64,000 nt of DNA from Medicago truncatula (GCF_003473485.1 NC_053047.1:11299001-11363000); one strand, 5' to 3'; counted from the stretch's first letter, positions 1-10,465 are shown. The notes: a model not told the origin generated them from the sequence alone. Translations and numbers: made by a program.

Positions 1-408
1 TCTATGTTTATTTTAAATAAATTGACTAAAACTAAAATTCTTAAGTAAAACATAAATTTTAGTAATTGAATCTAGGACTACACAAATTTTGGTTTAACAT
101 TGAACCATTGTGAGATGCCTATTTTTATTTTTATTTTGTTATATCTTTTCCGATATATAACTAATACCTTTGGTCTTTATATTAACAAAATAAAAATTTG
201 AGATCCCAAAATTTTGGGAACCAACTATTTAGCTCGCCTTACACTTGCTAAGGGTCGGGCCTGACTACTATACCACCGGTTAAATAACCACATATCATGA
301 GCTTTAAAATTAAAACGTGTTTAAATAATATAATAACTTTTTTAATTATACAACATAGGTTGTGTGAGTTGCTTGGAGGATAAGAAAAAGTAACAGAAAG
401 TGAGTTAC

Positions 409-876
409 CTGATCTTGTTGTTGTGCTTCAAGAAGCTGATCGATGTGAAAATGGTGATCTTGTTGTTGTGTTTGTTGTTGTGCTTCAAGAAGCTGATCGA
501 TGAGAAGATGGTAAGCGCCATCTTCGATGAAACCCCAGCCTTCGCTGCTGTCATAAACCTAAAAATAAATTAAGCAATAATTAATATAAAAAAATAATCA
601 AAGGAAATTAAAAGTTAATAAGAATGATGATTAATTGAAGAAAAAAAAGGAAACAAAACCTTGAGTAGTTTGTTAACGGTTTGATGAACGAGTTTTTTAT
701 CAAAACCTAAAGGAGTCATGGCGTCGAGAGCTGCGTTCATCCTGCTCTCGCCTTTCTGTCAAACAATCAAAATCAGAACTAAACTCATGAGAACCAAAAA
801 GAGAATAGTATAAAACTATATATGAAGGTGAATCTGAATTTAAAACAACCTTTAAGGGACGTCGTCTTGGTGCCAT
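409..876 (-). CDS. WIYLD-domain protein (SUVR N-terminal type), three exons seen, 3' end unresolved
   Basis: Three exons read on the minus strand: 876-850 (start ATG, MAPRRRPLK), 755-660 and 558-409, all phase 0, with GT donors at 849, 659 and 408 and AG acceptors just before 755 and 558. The 91 codons give a basic start, then a compact helical domain ending in VYDSSEGWGFIEDGAYHLLIDQLLEA, split here only by my reading: VYDSSEGWGF then IEDGAYHLLIDQLLEA. This matches the WIYLD domain found at the N-terminus of plant SUVR histone methyltransferases and in small stand-alone WIYLD proteins; in SUVR4 it binds ubiquitin. A Gln-rich tail follows. No SET domain is in view; the donor-like GTAACT at 408 suggests a further exon beyond the left edge, or reading through gives a short tail to a stop. 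Nuclear role is inferred from the family. Confidence 0.7.
411..509 (-). repeat. Internal direct duplication in exon 3 of the WIYLD gene
   Basis: A block encoding HIDQLLEAQQQ plus flanking Gln codons is present twice (about 411-446 and 472-509), so the domain's last helix is repeated in frame with Gln-rich linkers. It looks like slippage or a small tandem duplication that kept the frame. Confidence 0.75.
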
Positions 877-1376
877 TAGAAGTAATGAAAGAAGAGGTGA
901 GCCGTTAAGAATAGGTTAAGTGAAGGAGAAGGAGAAGATGAAGAATAGACTACTGCTCCTGTACTTGTAACACAAAAATAGGGTTTAAAGGTGAAAAACC
1001 AAGATTTATTTTTTATTTTTTTACTTAAAAACGATCAAATAATACCGCGGCGTCTCCTTCAAAAAAAAAAAAAAAACTGCGGCGTCAAAATTGAATAATA
1101 TACATTGAATACTCTCTTCTTTTTTATTTTTTGACAAAATTGAATATTCTCTTATTATTATTATTATTATTATTATTATTTGGTCAAAAAGAGATAAAAG
1201 AAAAAAGCTAAAACAACTTTTTTTTTATTTGGTGGTGTCGAGGGTTTGTACTCCTCCCCAGACCTTATATATATTATGCATTATTTTATCAACTGAGTTA
1301 ACCTCATGGAAACATATTATTATTATTATTATTATTATTATTTTATAAAAAGCGTAATAAATTGATAATGCTCATT
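877..1376. other. AT-rich intergenic DNA with (TTA)n microsatellites
   Basis: No coding potential seen. Contains short poly-A/T runs and trinucleotide (ATT)n tracts near 1150-1180 and 1315-1341. The first ~100 bp upstream of the WIYLD ATG would hold its promoter and 5' UTR, but I see no clear TATA box. Confidence 0.5.
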
Positions 1377-1626
1377 ATTGGTTTAACTGGTGCAATTTTT
1401 TTAGTACGATATAACACCTTTTTTCAGAAGACAACAACATGTTGTTGAGAGAAAGAGCAAGACAAATACTCTCAAACTTAACACGATGAGCATCATTAAT
1501 TTTTTGGATAATTTTTTGCTGTTGGCATTTTTAAATTTTAATTATAAAAAACAAAAGTTATTTCTTCTGAAAACAAAAAAAAAAATAAAAAAAAGGTGTT
1601 ATATCGTACTAAAAGAAATACCAATG
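1377..1626. repeat. Inverted repeat, MITE-like
   Basis: Arms 1377-1430 and 1564-1625 are inverted copies: both carry TTAGTACGATATAACACC in opposite orientation, followed by poly-T/A and CAGAAG. The intervening ~130 bp has no ORF. Target duplication not resolved, so superfamily is unknown. Confidence 0.55.
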
Positions 1627-1935
1627 CTTTTTATTTATTTTCTCCGGTCACTATTATAAATAAAAGTTAACATTATAGATTCACTTATTAAATTATGTAT
1701 GTGGTCTATAATAAAGACCATATACAAAATATAAATTTGTGTTTATAATAGTGATTGGAAGATGTAAATGAGTAAAGATCCCTAAAAAAAAAATTAAATG
1801 AGTGAAGGAAATAAATTGGGATAAACAAAAAAGGGAAAAATTGATTGTGAATAAATGATAATAAATATTCTTTTTAATTAGGTGATAGAAAGAGTATTTG
1901 GTATATATTTAATTATTTTGACGATAGTTTTAAGT

Positions 1936-2565
1936 AAGAATGTAAATGGATATTCATGTATGCGGATAGTGTGATATCCGTGTGTCCGCTCCGTTAGATA
2001 AACATGAAATCCATACCCTATCCATATCCGCGCGGATATCCGTTTAGTGGATAATTCGCAGATTTTGAGGTTCTTCACATGCATTTTCTTTTCTTTTTAG
2101 CAAAACAGAATATTCATACATTACAATAACAACAAAGATCATTGAGTCAACAAAAACATAAATAAAGTCTCTTACATATAATAAAAATAAATTTCTTTGA
2201 TTTAACAAAAGCATAAGTAAAGTTCATCATATTCAACAAAAACAAAGCTCTTGCTTAAACAATCCCAACCACTTTCACTTTCTTTTAAAGGAGCGTAATA
2301 ATTGATAACAATCACAATACCTAAGGTGTTTTCTTAGGAAGTTGAATGATATTGAGGTTATTTATGTAATTTAGTTGGTTTAATAGCGAATATGGATCTC
2401 CTCGGGTGTGGATACTATTAAATCCACATTTGTATCCATTAATTAGCAGGTAGTTAAAAATTCGTTTATTTTATCCATGGATATCCATTAAGGTATCCGC
2501 TCCGTGCCCGTGGCGAATTTTATCCGCGGATATCCACGGGTGCAGATTTTTTTTGTCATCCCTAA
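1936..2565. mobile_element. Non-autonomous hAT-like element
   Basis: Flanked by a perfect 8-bp direct repeat TTTTAAGT (1928-1935 and 2566-2573), the length expected for hAT. The right end reads inward as TTAGGGATGACAAA, close to hAT termini; the left end is degenerate. Both sub-terminal regions are rich in GCGGATATCC-type motifs in opposite orientations. No transposase is encoded; the short reading frame at 1878-2084 (-) is not a gene. Confidence 0.5.
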
Positions 2566-2760
2566 TTTTAAGTCTATGGATTAAATGAAACGAATGTATG
2601 AGATTTGATGTCAAACTAATTTTGACACCATATTGTCATTTGATTAGTGGTTTTTTTTCCCTTTCAAATAGCATTATCACTAAACATTCAAAATAAACAA
2701 ATGAGATATTCAAAATTTCGAACCCCCGTTCTTATATACTACAATGTCTTTTTCAACTAA

Positions 2761-3240
2761 AGGTCCGTTTGATGGTCAAGATAGGATATATGTAGTATAT
2801 GATATAAAGCTAGATAGAGATAAGATATGATAAGGATATAATAAACATTAATCTTATCATGTGTTTGATGCGAACATGATAACAAACAGGATATCATTAT
2901 AATTAAATGAAAAATTGCTCTCATAATTAATTAAGTATTATAAAAATGGCATGTTATTAATTATAATAGAAAATACATGCTATTATTATTTTAAAAATGA
3001 CAATATTTTAAAAATAGCAGAATATCAAGATAATAAATAAGGAATGATATTATAATCCCATCAGAATAATTTATAACCCAACCTATACTCTGGATAGAAA
3101 TTACAAAGGAAAATCAGGATAAAATAAGAAAATGGTTTATTTTTATCTTATCTCTCTCGTGCATCAAATATGAAATTTAAGCAGAATATGATTAATGTAT
3201 CATATTCTGTCTCTTTATCCTGACCATCAAACAGATTTGA
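2761..3240. mobile_element. MITE with ~20-bp terminal inverted repeats
   Basis: Left end GGTCCGTTTGATGGTCAAGA and right end (read inward) ATCTGTTTGATGGTCAGGA match with few differences. The AT-rich interior has no ORF. The target duplication is not clear; the CTGTTTG terminus would suit a Tourist-like element, but this is a guess. Confidence 0.6.
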
Positions 3241-3770
3241 AGTTTTTTTTTTTTTTTTTAAGGATTGTCAACTAAGTTATGTTCTTATTTTTTAAAAAAA
3301 AAATACTAAGTTATGTTTAATTGGATAAGTGGCTTTGTTACGTGGTTTCAAATTATTTATTTTATCACATCGACTCATTTTAACTAAAGTTTCGTGGATC
3401 TGATTTTTTCTCTCTCTCGTTTTAATCATTAATTTTAAGATCAAAATAATTTAGTTTAAGAAAAAGTGATTGGATTGTCCGAAGCTTTTGTGAACTGCTA
3501 CACATGTAAGCTTTTTTTCATTCATCTTGTTATAAAATGAGATATAACTAACAAAATCATATATGAAGAAGATAATATTTTTTGTTAAAAAATAAATCTG
3601 ATCATCCATTTATATATCTTGCCTATAGAAAATAATATCATTATCTACTATCTTTGTCTAAAAAGAATCTACCCATAAGTATCGTGTTTCGTTTGTTTTT
3701 ATTTTTCATTTCCACTTATAACTTTATAATAATAAATTTAGTCAAAAAAAACTTTATAATAATAAATTAA

Positions 3771-4002
3771 GGGTTAATGGTGTTTTATCCCCTGTAAATT
3801 TTATTTTTTTTTGGAATACCCCCTTAATAGGTCATAAAAAAACGACTTTATTTATTTTTTTTCAGAATTTTTTTCGTTTTTTTATGACCTATTAGGAGGT
3901 ATTCCAAAAAAAAAAAAATTACGGGGGTAAATCAAAAAAAATATTTTACAGGGGAGAAAATAAAAAATGACCTATATTACAGGGGTAAAGCACCATTAAC
4001 CC
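3771..4002. mobile_element. MULE-type MITE, 232 bp, with 9-bp TSD
   Basis: Termini GGGTTAATGGTG...CACCATTAACCC are inverted and flanked by a perfect 9-bp direct repeat ATAAATTAA (3762-3770 and 4003-4011). The arms are nearly complementary through most of their length (CCCCTGTAA, TAGGTCATAAA), so a transcript would fold into a long hairpin. No coding capacity. Confidence 0.8.
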
Positions 4003-4073
4003 ATAAATTAATAACTATTAATCATATATAAATGTCCAGTTATATTTAAAAAAAAAATCCAAGTTTTTAAAAT

Positions 4074-4857
4074 GATTGGTGCTTGTCACACCAAAAAAAA
4101 AACAAGTTACACCAAAATTTATTTAAAATTTTACAATAATACCAAAATTGCCCTCTTCATGTAAATTTTTAAAAATTCATCTTTTATGATCATTCTGAAC
4201 CCTTACCCCCTTTCATCCACAAATCACCATAGATGTGCAACCAATATCTGAATCAACATCTTTGTTATTGATCTGTACTATATTCATAAAGGTTAGTGAA
4301 TTTCATGAATTTCATTTTCGATGAGTTTCTATTTGTTTATTGTTTGTTTTGGTATGAGATATGTCTGTCAATTTGATTTTAATTGAGAGGTTAGTGTAAA
4401 TTAAGTTTACGTGTATGTATATAAAAGGGGTTAGTGTAGTTTACGCATGTAGGTTAATGTAAATTCAAGTTTACATATGTTCAATTTAAGTTAGTGTAAA
4501 TTCAGTTTACTTACGTTCAATCTAGGTTAATGTAAATTAAGTTTACTTATGTTCAATTTAGGTTGATGTAAATTAAGTTTACTTATGTTTAATCTAGGTT
4601 AATGTAAATTCAGTTTACTTACGTTCAATCTAGGTTAATGTAAATTAAGTTTGTAAATTCAGTTTACTTACGTTCAATCTAGGTTAATGTAAATTAAGTT
4701 TACTTATGTTCAATTTAGGTTAATGTAAATTAAGTTTACTTATGTTCAATTTACGTTAATGTAAATTTAGTTAATTTAAAATTTTTATTTTAGTTAAGGG
4801 TATATTAGTCATTCTGGGGTGTAACTTGTTTTTTTTTTGGTGTGACTAGCACTAGTC
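4074..4857. mobile_element. MULE-type non-autonomous element with internal minisatellite
   Basis: Termini GATTGGTGCTTGTCACACC and, inward from the right, GACTAGTGCTAGTCACACC; each continues into poly-A and ACAAGTTACACC. A perfect 9-bp direct repeat TTTTAAAAT flanks it (4065-4073 and 4858-4866), as expected for Mutator-like elements. The interior is a tandem array rather than coding sequence. Confidence 0.75.
4388..4785. repeat. Minisatellite, ~36-38 bp unit
   Basis: About ten degenerate copies of a unit built on GGTTAATGTAAATTAAG, then TTTACTTATGTTCAATTTA, with one truncated repeat near 4645. It lies entirely inside the MULE-type element, so it probably expanded after or within that element. 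Confidence 0.8.
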
Positions 4858-5215
4858 TTTTAAAATTCACCTGAATAAATCAAATATGATTCTTTAAATA
4901 AAAATCAAATATGATAATATCGTATATTAATTTTTGACAAAATTATTATACATAAATACAGACATTTATTAAAAATAAAGGAATACAAAAAATTATGTTT
5001 TTATTCTTAAACTTTATCCAAAAACTTAAAAAAATTATATCATTAATCTCTTTAGATTCTTAGTTTATAGAACGTTATACATCAATATGGATTGAAGGCT
5101 CTACGTAAAACAAAGCATGTAAATATAGTCAATTAACCATCTAAACATAGAGCCAGGGAAAATTTTAATTAACTATCTAAAACATAATTAAAAATACAAA
5201 AGTTAAACTAGAATT

Positions 5216-5412
5216 GGTGGGGTGTACCTAACTCATGCAATAGTGCAACGCACGAGCGACACATGAGAAGCCTAATAGCAAGCTATTGAAGTGGCTTCTC
5301 CCCCTCAAAAAAGTAATTTAATATCATGTGACCCATTGGATCACATATCAGATATTAAACTGATAAGAACAGATACTACACTTGATCTTAGCCAAAAGGC
5401 CGAGAAAGGTAT
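5216..5412 (-). ncRNA. U2: U2 spliceosomal snRNA, copy 1 (left of unit A)
   Basis: The RNA starts ATACCTTTCTCGGCCTTTTGG at 5412 (typed here to 21 bases only as the conserved 5' end ATACCTTTCTCGGCC and onward), contains the branch-point pairing GTAGTA, the IIa/IIb stem-loops, an Sm-like ACTTTTTTGAG and the 3' stem-loops, about 197 nt. Downstream CA-N8-AGTTTAA fits the plant snRNA 3'-end signal. U2 is the Pol II-made RNA that pairs with the intron branch site. This copy differs from the other three: stem-loop IIb has a G-U wobble (TGATCC instead of TGACCC), and its USE has one mismatch. The left flank (5060-5215) is homologous to the flank of the other copies, but more diverged. Possibly weakly expressed or dead. 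Confidence 0.85.
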
Positions 5413-5439
5413 GAGTTGAAAGAAGAGTTGGCTTCTGCT

Positions 5440-5488
5440 TTTATATCAACTGTCACTTAGTTTCTTTCTTCATTACCCGATATGGGAC
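5440..5488 (-). promoter_or_regulatory. snRNA promoter of U2 copy 1: TATA plus variant USE
   Basis: TATAAA on the minus strand at 5445-5440, 28 bp before the start, and a USE-like GTCCCATATCG at 5488-5478 (consensus RTCCCACATCG, one mismatch). Spacing of about 33 bp is that of plant Pol II snRNA genes. Confidence 0.75.
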
Positions 5489-6032
5489 TTATATGCAGTA
5501 CCACCCTCCATTGATATCAATTTCTCAACAAATACTTTTCTACACTGCTGTTGAAAATTAGTTGGTTATAATTCTAATTAAGGGCTATTGTATAAATTTT
5601 GATGTTATTATCTTAATCATGGATCATCATTATTACTTTCTTCAATCAACTCTTGGATGATACTCTTTAATTTTGTATCATTATCTATCGAAAAAGCACA
5701 TTATTTTCTTAACAAGATTGATGTTGTTTTTTATTTTTAGAGAGAGTACATTTTTTTTTTTTTAACAAGATTGATGTTGTTTTTCTTTTAATTTTGGTTT
5801 CAAGTTCTATGCATAACAATTAGAGAGAACATTTTAGAGCTTTGTTACAGCAAAGTCACCTAAAGAAGTTTGAACAATTGGTTTTATTGGCAACAATATG
5901 GTACATTTGAAATATTAGAAACAATATTATATTTCAAAGTTGGGTGGATAATGTGCGAAAATTGGTGGATCAAATTAAAAATATTGTTTGGATATGGTTC
6001 ATGGGCAAATTACAAGCAGCATTTTGATCAAA

Positions 6033-6061
6033 CCGGTGCAACGCACGGGTTATATACCTAG
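6033..6061 (+). mobile_element. Helitron-like 3' terminus, unit A
   Basis: Hairpin CCGGTGCAACGCACGGG (7-bp stem, one mismatch) followed 12 nt later by CTAG and a T, as in the CTRR-T end of plant Helitrons. No RepHel gene or 5' TC end identified; upstream 5510-6030 is AT-rich with no recognisable gene. Confidence 0.5.
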
Positions 6062-6133
6062 TGAACAATAGTTTTAAGAGATGTGAATTTAAACCTGTTA
6101 ACCTTGCAGGATTATACTAATATATATATATAT

Positions 6134-7293
6134 GGGGTTTGCTACAATAGACCCATTCCATTTTATGAAGGTCTATTTTAGCAAGCAACACCTTTTCATT
6201 TGGACACAAAGACCCTTGTTTTTATTTTTTGGACAAATTAAATCAGAAGGGCACAAATGTTATTTCCGTTTAAAGGTTAGATTTTCTTTCTTTATTCTTT
6301 TATGAGAAACTCTTTATGTCCCTCTCATTCTCTTTCTTTCTTCCTTCTCTGTTCTCTTATTTTCTTGTGTTTGCCACTCATCACATTCCATGGATTTACG
6401 TTGTGTTTCTACTGTGAAATCATATGCAGCAAATCTTGTATTGAAGAAAAGGTATACTCCTTTCTATTGTGCCTCTTTTTATCTATGTCACAATCAATTG
6501 AATCTCAATCCAATAAAACTAAAACTCACTTCCACTCATGTTTTGAGCTATTAGAGGAGGTGGAGGAGCAAGTTTTGGAATCAATTTGCCAAAACATTGG
6601 ATCAAAATGCAACAAAACTTGTTCACAATTGGCAGCTGTAATTGATGCAAACATAGCCATTAATTATGTTATCTTGCTAAGGGTAAATTCAAGTAAAAAA
6701 TGCAAATGAAAAGACAGTTGATTTGAGAAAGACCAACAACTAGTCCTCCCTGCAAACTAAGATGGGCAACGCAAACAAATAGCACACAGAAAAATAAATA
6801 GCATACCGACACCGTTCTCACCGAGAAAAATCAACTGACTGTATTAGAGTGCCAATACCAAAAGAAATAAAGAAAGAATTGAGCTATGCGCGTTTCTAAT
6901 AGGAGGCGGAGGTGAATCATGCCGCAGCGGCACCGGTTGATGCTATGACGCATTTCTAGGAAGGTTAAAGAAATTCGCATTTTTGAGGTGTAAAGGAAGA
7001 CAATCGCGTTTCTGATCGGAGGTAGAACTGAAACATCCTATGGTGGCGTCGGCCCCGGAAATGAAACTCAAAGAGAAGGGAACGGAAGGAAGGAAGAAAG
7101 AGAACGAGAGGGACCTGAAGAGTTTCTGTGAAAAAAATAAATAAAAAATCTAACATTTAAACAAAAAGTACATTTGTGCCCTTTATATTTAATTTGCCCA
7201 AAAAATAAAAGCAAGGGTTTTTGTGTCCAAGTGAAAAGGTGTTGCTTGCTAAAATAGACCTTGATAAAATGGAGTGGGTCTATTGTAGCAAAC

Positions 7294-7296
<3 letters not shown>
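6134..7296. mobile_element. Long-TIR Mutator-like element, non-autonomous, possible Pack-MULE
   Basis: Termini GGGGTTTGCTACAATAGACC in inverted orientation; the TIRs extend about 200 bp (6134-6360 and 7070-7296) with scattered mismatches. Units B and C have an uninterrupted (TA)n at this spot, so the element is a private insertion in A; a 9-bp TSD TATATATAT fits both sides but the tract makes it ambiguous. The interior holds a 135-aa open frame (6302-6709, +) partly inside the TIR, and exon-like fragments, but no transposase. Confidence 0.85.
6302..6709 (+). CDS. Unrecognised open frame inside the MULE
   Basis: A 135-aa frame beginning within the left TIR. Hydrophobic N-terminal stretch (residues ~10-45: many L, F, C), then a hydrophilic, Cys-containing part (EEVEEQVLESICQNIGSKC). 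I do not recognise a family. The start inside a TIR and the lack of support from paralogous units make it either a captured host fragment or chance. Confidence 0.2.
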   Translation: MRNSLCPSHSLSFFLLCSLIFLCLPLITFHGFTLCFYCEIICSKSCIEEKVYSFLLCLFLSMSQSIESQSNKTKTHFHSCFELLEEVEEQVLESICQNIGSKCNKTCSQLAAVIDANIAINYVILLRVNSSKKCK

Positions 7297-7331
<35 letters not shown>

Positions 7332-8340
7332 GGATTTCATATACTTTGAAGACTACTTATTATATTCATATATATGATTTTGGGACTAAATTTAAGAGGG
7401 AATGACGGATCAAGAAATTTTTATTTTTTAGGGGAGATCAAGAATTAAAATTATGGTTAATTTCATTGATTAATCACGTAGTGGATCATTAGGGAGGTTT
7501 AAGACCCTAATGTTTTTAATTAATACATAATTTCAATGTTCTTGCATAATCATTTACCTAATGATAGTTTGTTTTGGGATTTGGCTTTTGGGCTTCCCAT
7601 GCTTTTGTCAAAAAAACGTGAGCCATGCATTTATGTTGAGCGGTTGATTGATAAAAGCAATGCATTTGGAGTAACATCTATGTTGAACGTTGAGTATCAA
7701 GGAAAAGTTACACTAACGATAGTATTAAGGGTAGAAAGGGAAAAAGAGAGCTAGTTATGCTCTGCCTTGGTTGACGCATATAAAGGAACATAGGGATATT
7801 TACTTTTATATTAAAACTTTTTTTTTTTTTTTATTCCTTAACCAGTGTCTCAGGAATACCAGTTAACATGACCTTAAAATATATTTAGTTTTAAGATTTT
7901 CTTGGACTTTACTCCTCTAATATTCAAAATATTATGAATATCTCTCCCACATAAATTAAAGATTATTTTTATACGCATAAAAATATAAAGAAACCAACAT
8001 AACATAAATTTGGACTTAATTGTCAAAAACAAAAAATAATAATTGGACTTAGAAACTAAGACATGAGGTTTATTTTTTTTATTTTTTTATTTTTACGCAA
8101 GATACTTCTATCATAACACATAGAACATACATTTTGCCTTCAAAAAACAGAGTGTACATTCTTACTAGCATTTTAATAAAAACTCTATTTATTTTGAATT
8201 TTTATAGAAACTAATGTGGAAACTCAGAGTCCAAGAAATTTTTTAGAATAAAAATATATTTAACTTTTATTTTTTTGTCAATTGATTATATTTGGTTTTT
8301 ATCTCAACTTCATAATGAATTTCTCAAGAATCTTGGTGTA
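7297..8340. other. AT-rich unit DNA, no recognised gene (A); same in B and C
   Basis: (TA)n tract then AT-rich sequence conserved with 23430-24430 and 44430-45440. A 72-aa frame at 7536-7754 (and 23637, 44637) is preserved in all three units but matches no family I know; the units are too similar for that conservation to mean selection. Confidence 0.4.
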
Positions 8341-9175
8341 TAATTTTTCTTATGGCAAACATGCCACAATTCTCTCCCTATTAGAAGTATCTTGTGTCAT
8401 CGAAAAGTCCTTTTAACGCCTACTTACCCTTTCTACGGTGAAGATGAAACTATTTTTTATTGTCTAATGTTACGTTCATGCTCGGTTGAAATTTGGACTA
8501 ATTGTGGGTTTAGTGATGTTCTATCAATTTGTCACAAGGTTGTTCTAGACAATACTTCAAAGATCCTAGCGACATTAGTGGATGAAGTGGGTATCTTAGC
8601 TCCATTGATAATGTGGAATATTTGGATCTCTCACAACAAATTTATTTTTAAGGGAACAACTCCTATGAAGTACTAGATCATAACATCTATCTTTACTCAG
8701 CTACAAGTTTCCAAGCAGGCATTGGGAAGTCCAACCTCCCACTCCCATCGAACAACTCGTGAGGTGTGTTGGAATAAAGGGGATGAGGATGCCATGATTC
8801 TCAATGTAGATGGAAGTGCTTATACTAATCCAAGGAATGGAGGGTTTAGCGGCTTGGTGCTTAACCATGATGGAACCTTTCAATTTCGTTTCTATGGGAG
8901 TGTAGGTTTGTCCAATATTCTTCATGCGGAAAAACAAGCGCTTTTAGTGGGCATCAGACTGTGTTGGCAAGCTGGATTTAAAAAAAGTAATGTGTTTCTC
9001 ATATTCCTTGCATGTGGTTCAACTTGTCATAGAGGAAACATCTCAGATTCATCATTATGCTAATGAGCTAGAGATTATAAGAGATTTCATGAAAAAAGAT
9101 TGAACAATAGCTCTGCATCACGCCTTTCACGAGAGAATGCTTACGCAGATGTGCTAGCAAAGTTAAAAGCTATTA
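8340..9175 (+). pseudogene. LINE-derived zf-RVT + RNase H remnant, unit A
   Basis: Frame-shifted reading gives LWQTCHNSLPIRSILCHRKV, then a Cys-rich zf-RVT-like stretch (8392-8676), then an RNase H fold with LNVDGSAYTNPRNGGFSG at 8800-8860 and a C-terminal HAFHERNAYADVLAK near 9120-9165. These are the last domains of plant L1-type non-LTR retrotransposons or the RNase H-like proteins derived from them. Broken by frameshifts near 9035 and a TGA (gattgaac) near 9103, and the zf-RVT and RNase H parts are separated by a stop at 8674. Confidence 0.7.
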
Positions 9176-9443
9176 AAGTAGATCCTCTTTTCCTTTTCTC
9201 GTGTAAAAAAAAGCCCAAATAGTATTTTTATTAAAAAGGTCTCAACATAAATAAAACGAGAAGAAAGAAAATGCATAACTTTTACGAAGATAAAAACATT
9301 ATACATCAACATGAATTTTAAGGATCTTCGTAAATCAAAGCATCTAAATATAGTCAACTGACCATCTAAACATAGAGCCAGGGAAAAATTAAAAATATAG
9401 CTATCTTCAACATAATTAAAAATACAAAAATTAAACTAAAATT

Positions 9444-9639
9444 GGTGGGGTGTACCTAACTCATGCAATAGTGCAACGCACAAGCGACACATGAGAAGCC
9501 TAATAGCAAGCTATTGAAGTGGCTTCTCCCCTCAAAAAAGTAATTTAATATCGTGTGACCCATTGGGTCACATATCAGATATTAAACTGATAAGAACAGA
9601 TACTACACTTGATCTTAGCCAAAAGGCCGAGAAAGGTAT
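9444..9639 (-). ncRNA. U2: U2 spliceosomal snRNA, copy 2 (unit A)
   Basis: Same RNA as in units B and C, starting ATACCTTTCTCGG at 9639, with GTAGTA, a perfect IIb hairpin GTGACCCAATGGGTCAC, Sm-like ACTTTTTTGAG and downstream CA-N8-AGTTTAA. One G is missing from the GGGGG run just after the Sm site (196 nt rather than 197). TATA at 9672-9667; USE GTTCCACATCG at 9715-9705 has one mismatch. Likely functional RNA sequence, but with an impaired promoter. Confidence 0.9.
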
Positions 9640-9666
9640 GAGTTGAAAGAAGAGCTGGCTTCTGCT

Positions 9667-9715
9667 TTTATATCAACTGTCACTCAGTTTCTTTCTTCAT
9701 TACCCGATGTGGAAC
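9667..9715 (-). promoter_or_regulatory. snRNA promoter of U2 copy 2: TATA plus variant USE
   Basis: TATAAA 28 bp upstream of the start and GTTCCACATCG 33 bp further, one mismatch (third base) from RTCCCACATCG. Confidence 0.8.
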
Positions 9716-10149
9716 TTATATGCAGTACCACCCTCTTTTTTTTGTTGAGGGAATTAATATACAGTAGCACCTTGTGACTGACTCTTACCACTCCCGTGCG
9801 TGACTCACCACTTATTTTCTGCTGCAAACTTTCATTATCAGTTTTAAATGTGACGAGAGATTGTTGAATACAACAATTGAAACAATGCCTCCAGTATCAA
9901 AATCAAAATCACATCTCAAATTAAAATAGTCTGCAATTATACTAACTATGAGTTTTGAGTTTGAAAAGTTTAAGGCTACGTTCATAATCAGGGAATTCAC
10001 TTCAGAACTTGTGATTCTTTTATGCTACAAAATTCTCTATTACTTGACATTATCATCACAATCATCTGAGTTAGGAACAGATTTAACTTAAAAATTATCA
10101 CAGTCACAGAAATAAATTTTATGCAAAATTAATGTTGCTAGAAAGAAGC

Positions 10150-10465
10150 AGCAATGATGGTGTGTAACCGATTTTCCTCATGCTAAGCCACATTCCACCA
10201 CTGCCAATGGAGGAACAGATCTGGTGGCATTTGGTAGTTAAGGCCGAGCCAATTCAATACCTCAGTCCAAACCTTCTTAGACACCTCGCAAAAAAGAAAT
10301 AAGTGCGTGGAAGATTAAAGGGTCCTGTCACTTAACACACAATTCAGAGAGGTATCCGGTGGTAAAGAGTGCCTCCTAGAGAGATTGGTCCTCGAAGGGA
10401 TCCTATCACGGAGTAGCTTCCAAGAGAAAGTCACAACTTTTTTCGGAGCCGGACTTTTTCAAATT
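10150..10465 (-). pseudogene. LINE zf-RVT remnant, unit A
   Basis: Minus-strand translation gives TFSWKLLRDRIPSRTNLSRR, then HLFLFCEVSKKVWTEVLNWLG, split by stops: the typical zf-RVT domain (reverse transcriptase zinc-binding) of plant LINEs. It lies between U2 and PR-10. Degenerate; no RT domain attached. Confidence 0.65.

Noticed and set aside
1878-2084. 68-codon minus-strand frame
   Set aside because: Lies across the hAT-like element's end and its TSD; no family resemblance.
4388-4785. Regular short repeats that could look like a CRISPR array
   Set aside because: Units are contiguous degenerate tandem repeats without unique spacers, in a plant nuclear context inside a TIR element.
6033-6049. 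GTGCAACGCACG shared between the Helitron-like hairpin and the U2 3' stem-loop
   Set aside because: A 12-base match in a palindromic GC-rich hairpin; flanks are unrelated, so probably coincidence.
5870-6061. 63-codon frame kept in all units (also 23141, 44155)
   Set aside because: Ends in the Helitron-like terminus and matches no family; conservation only reflects recent duplication.
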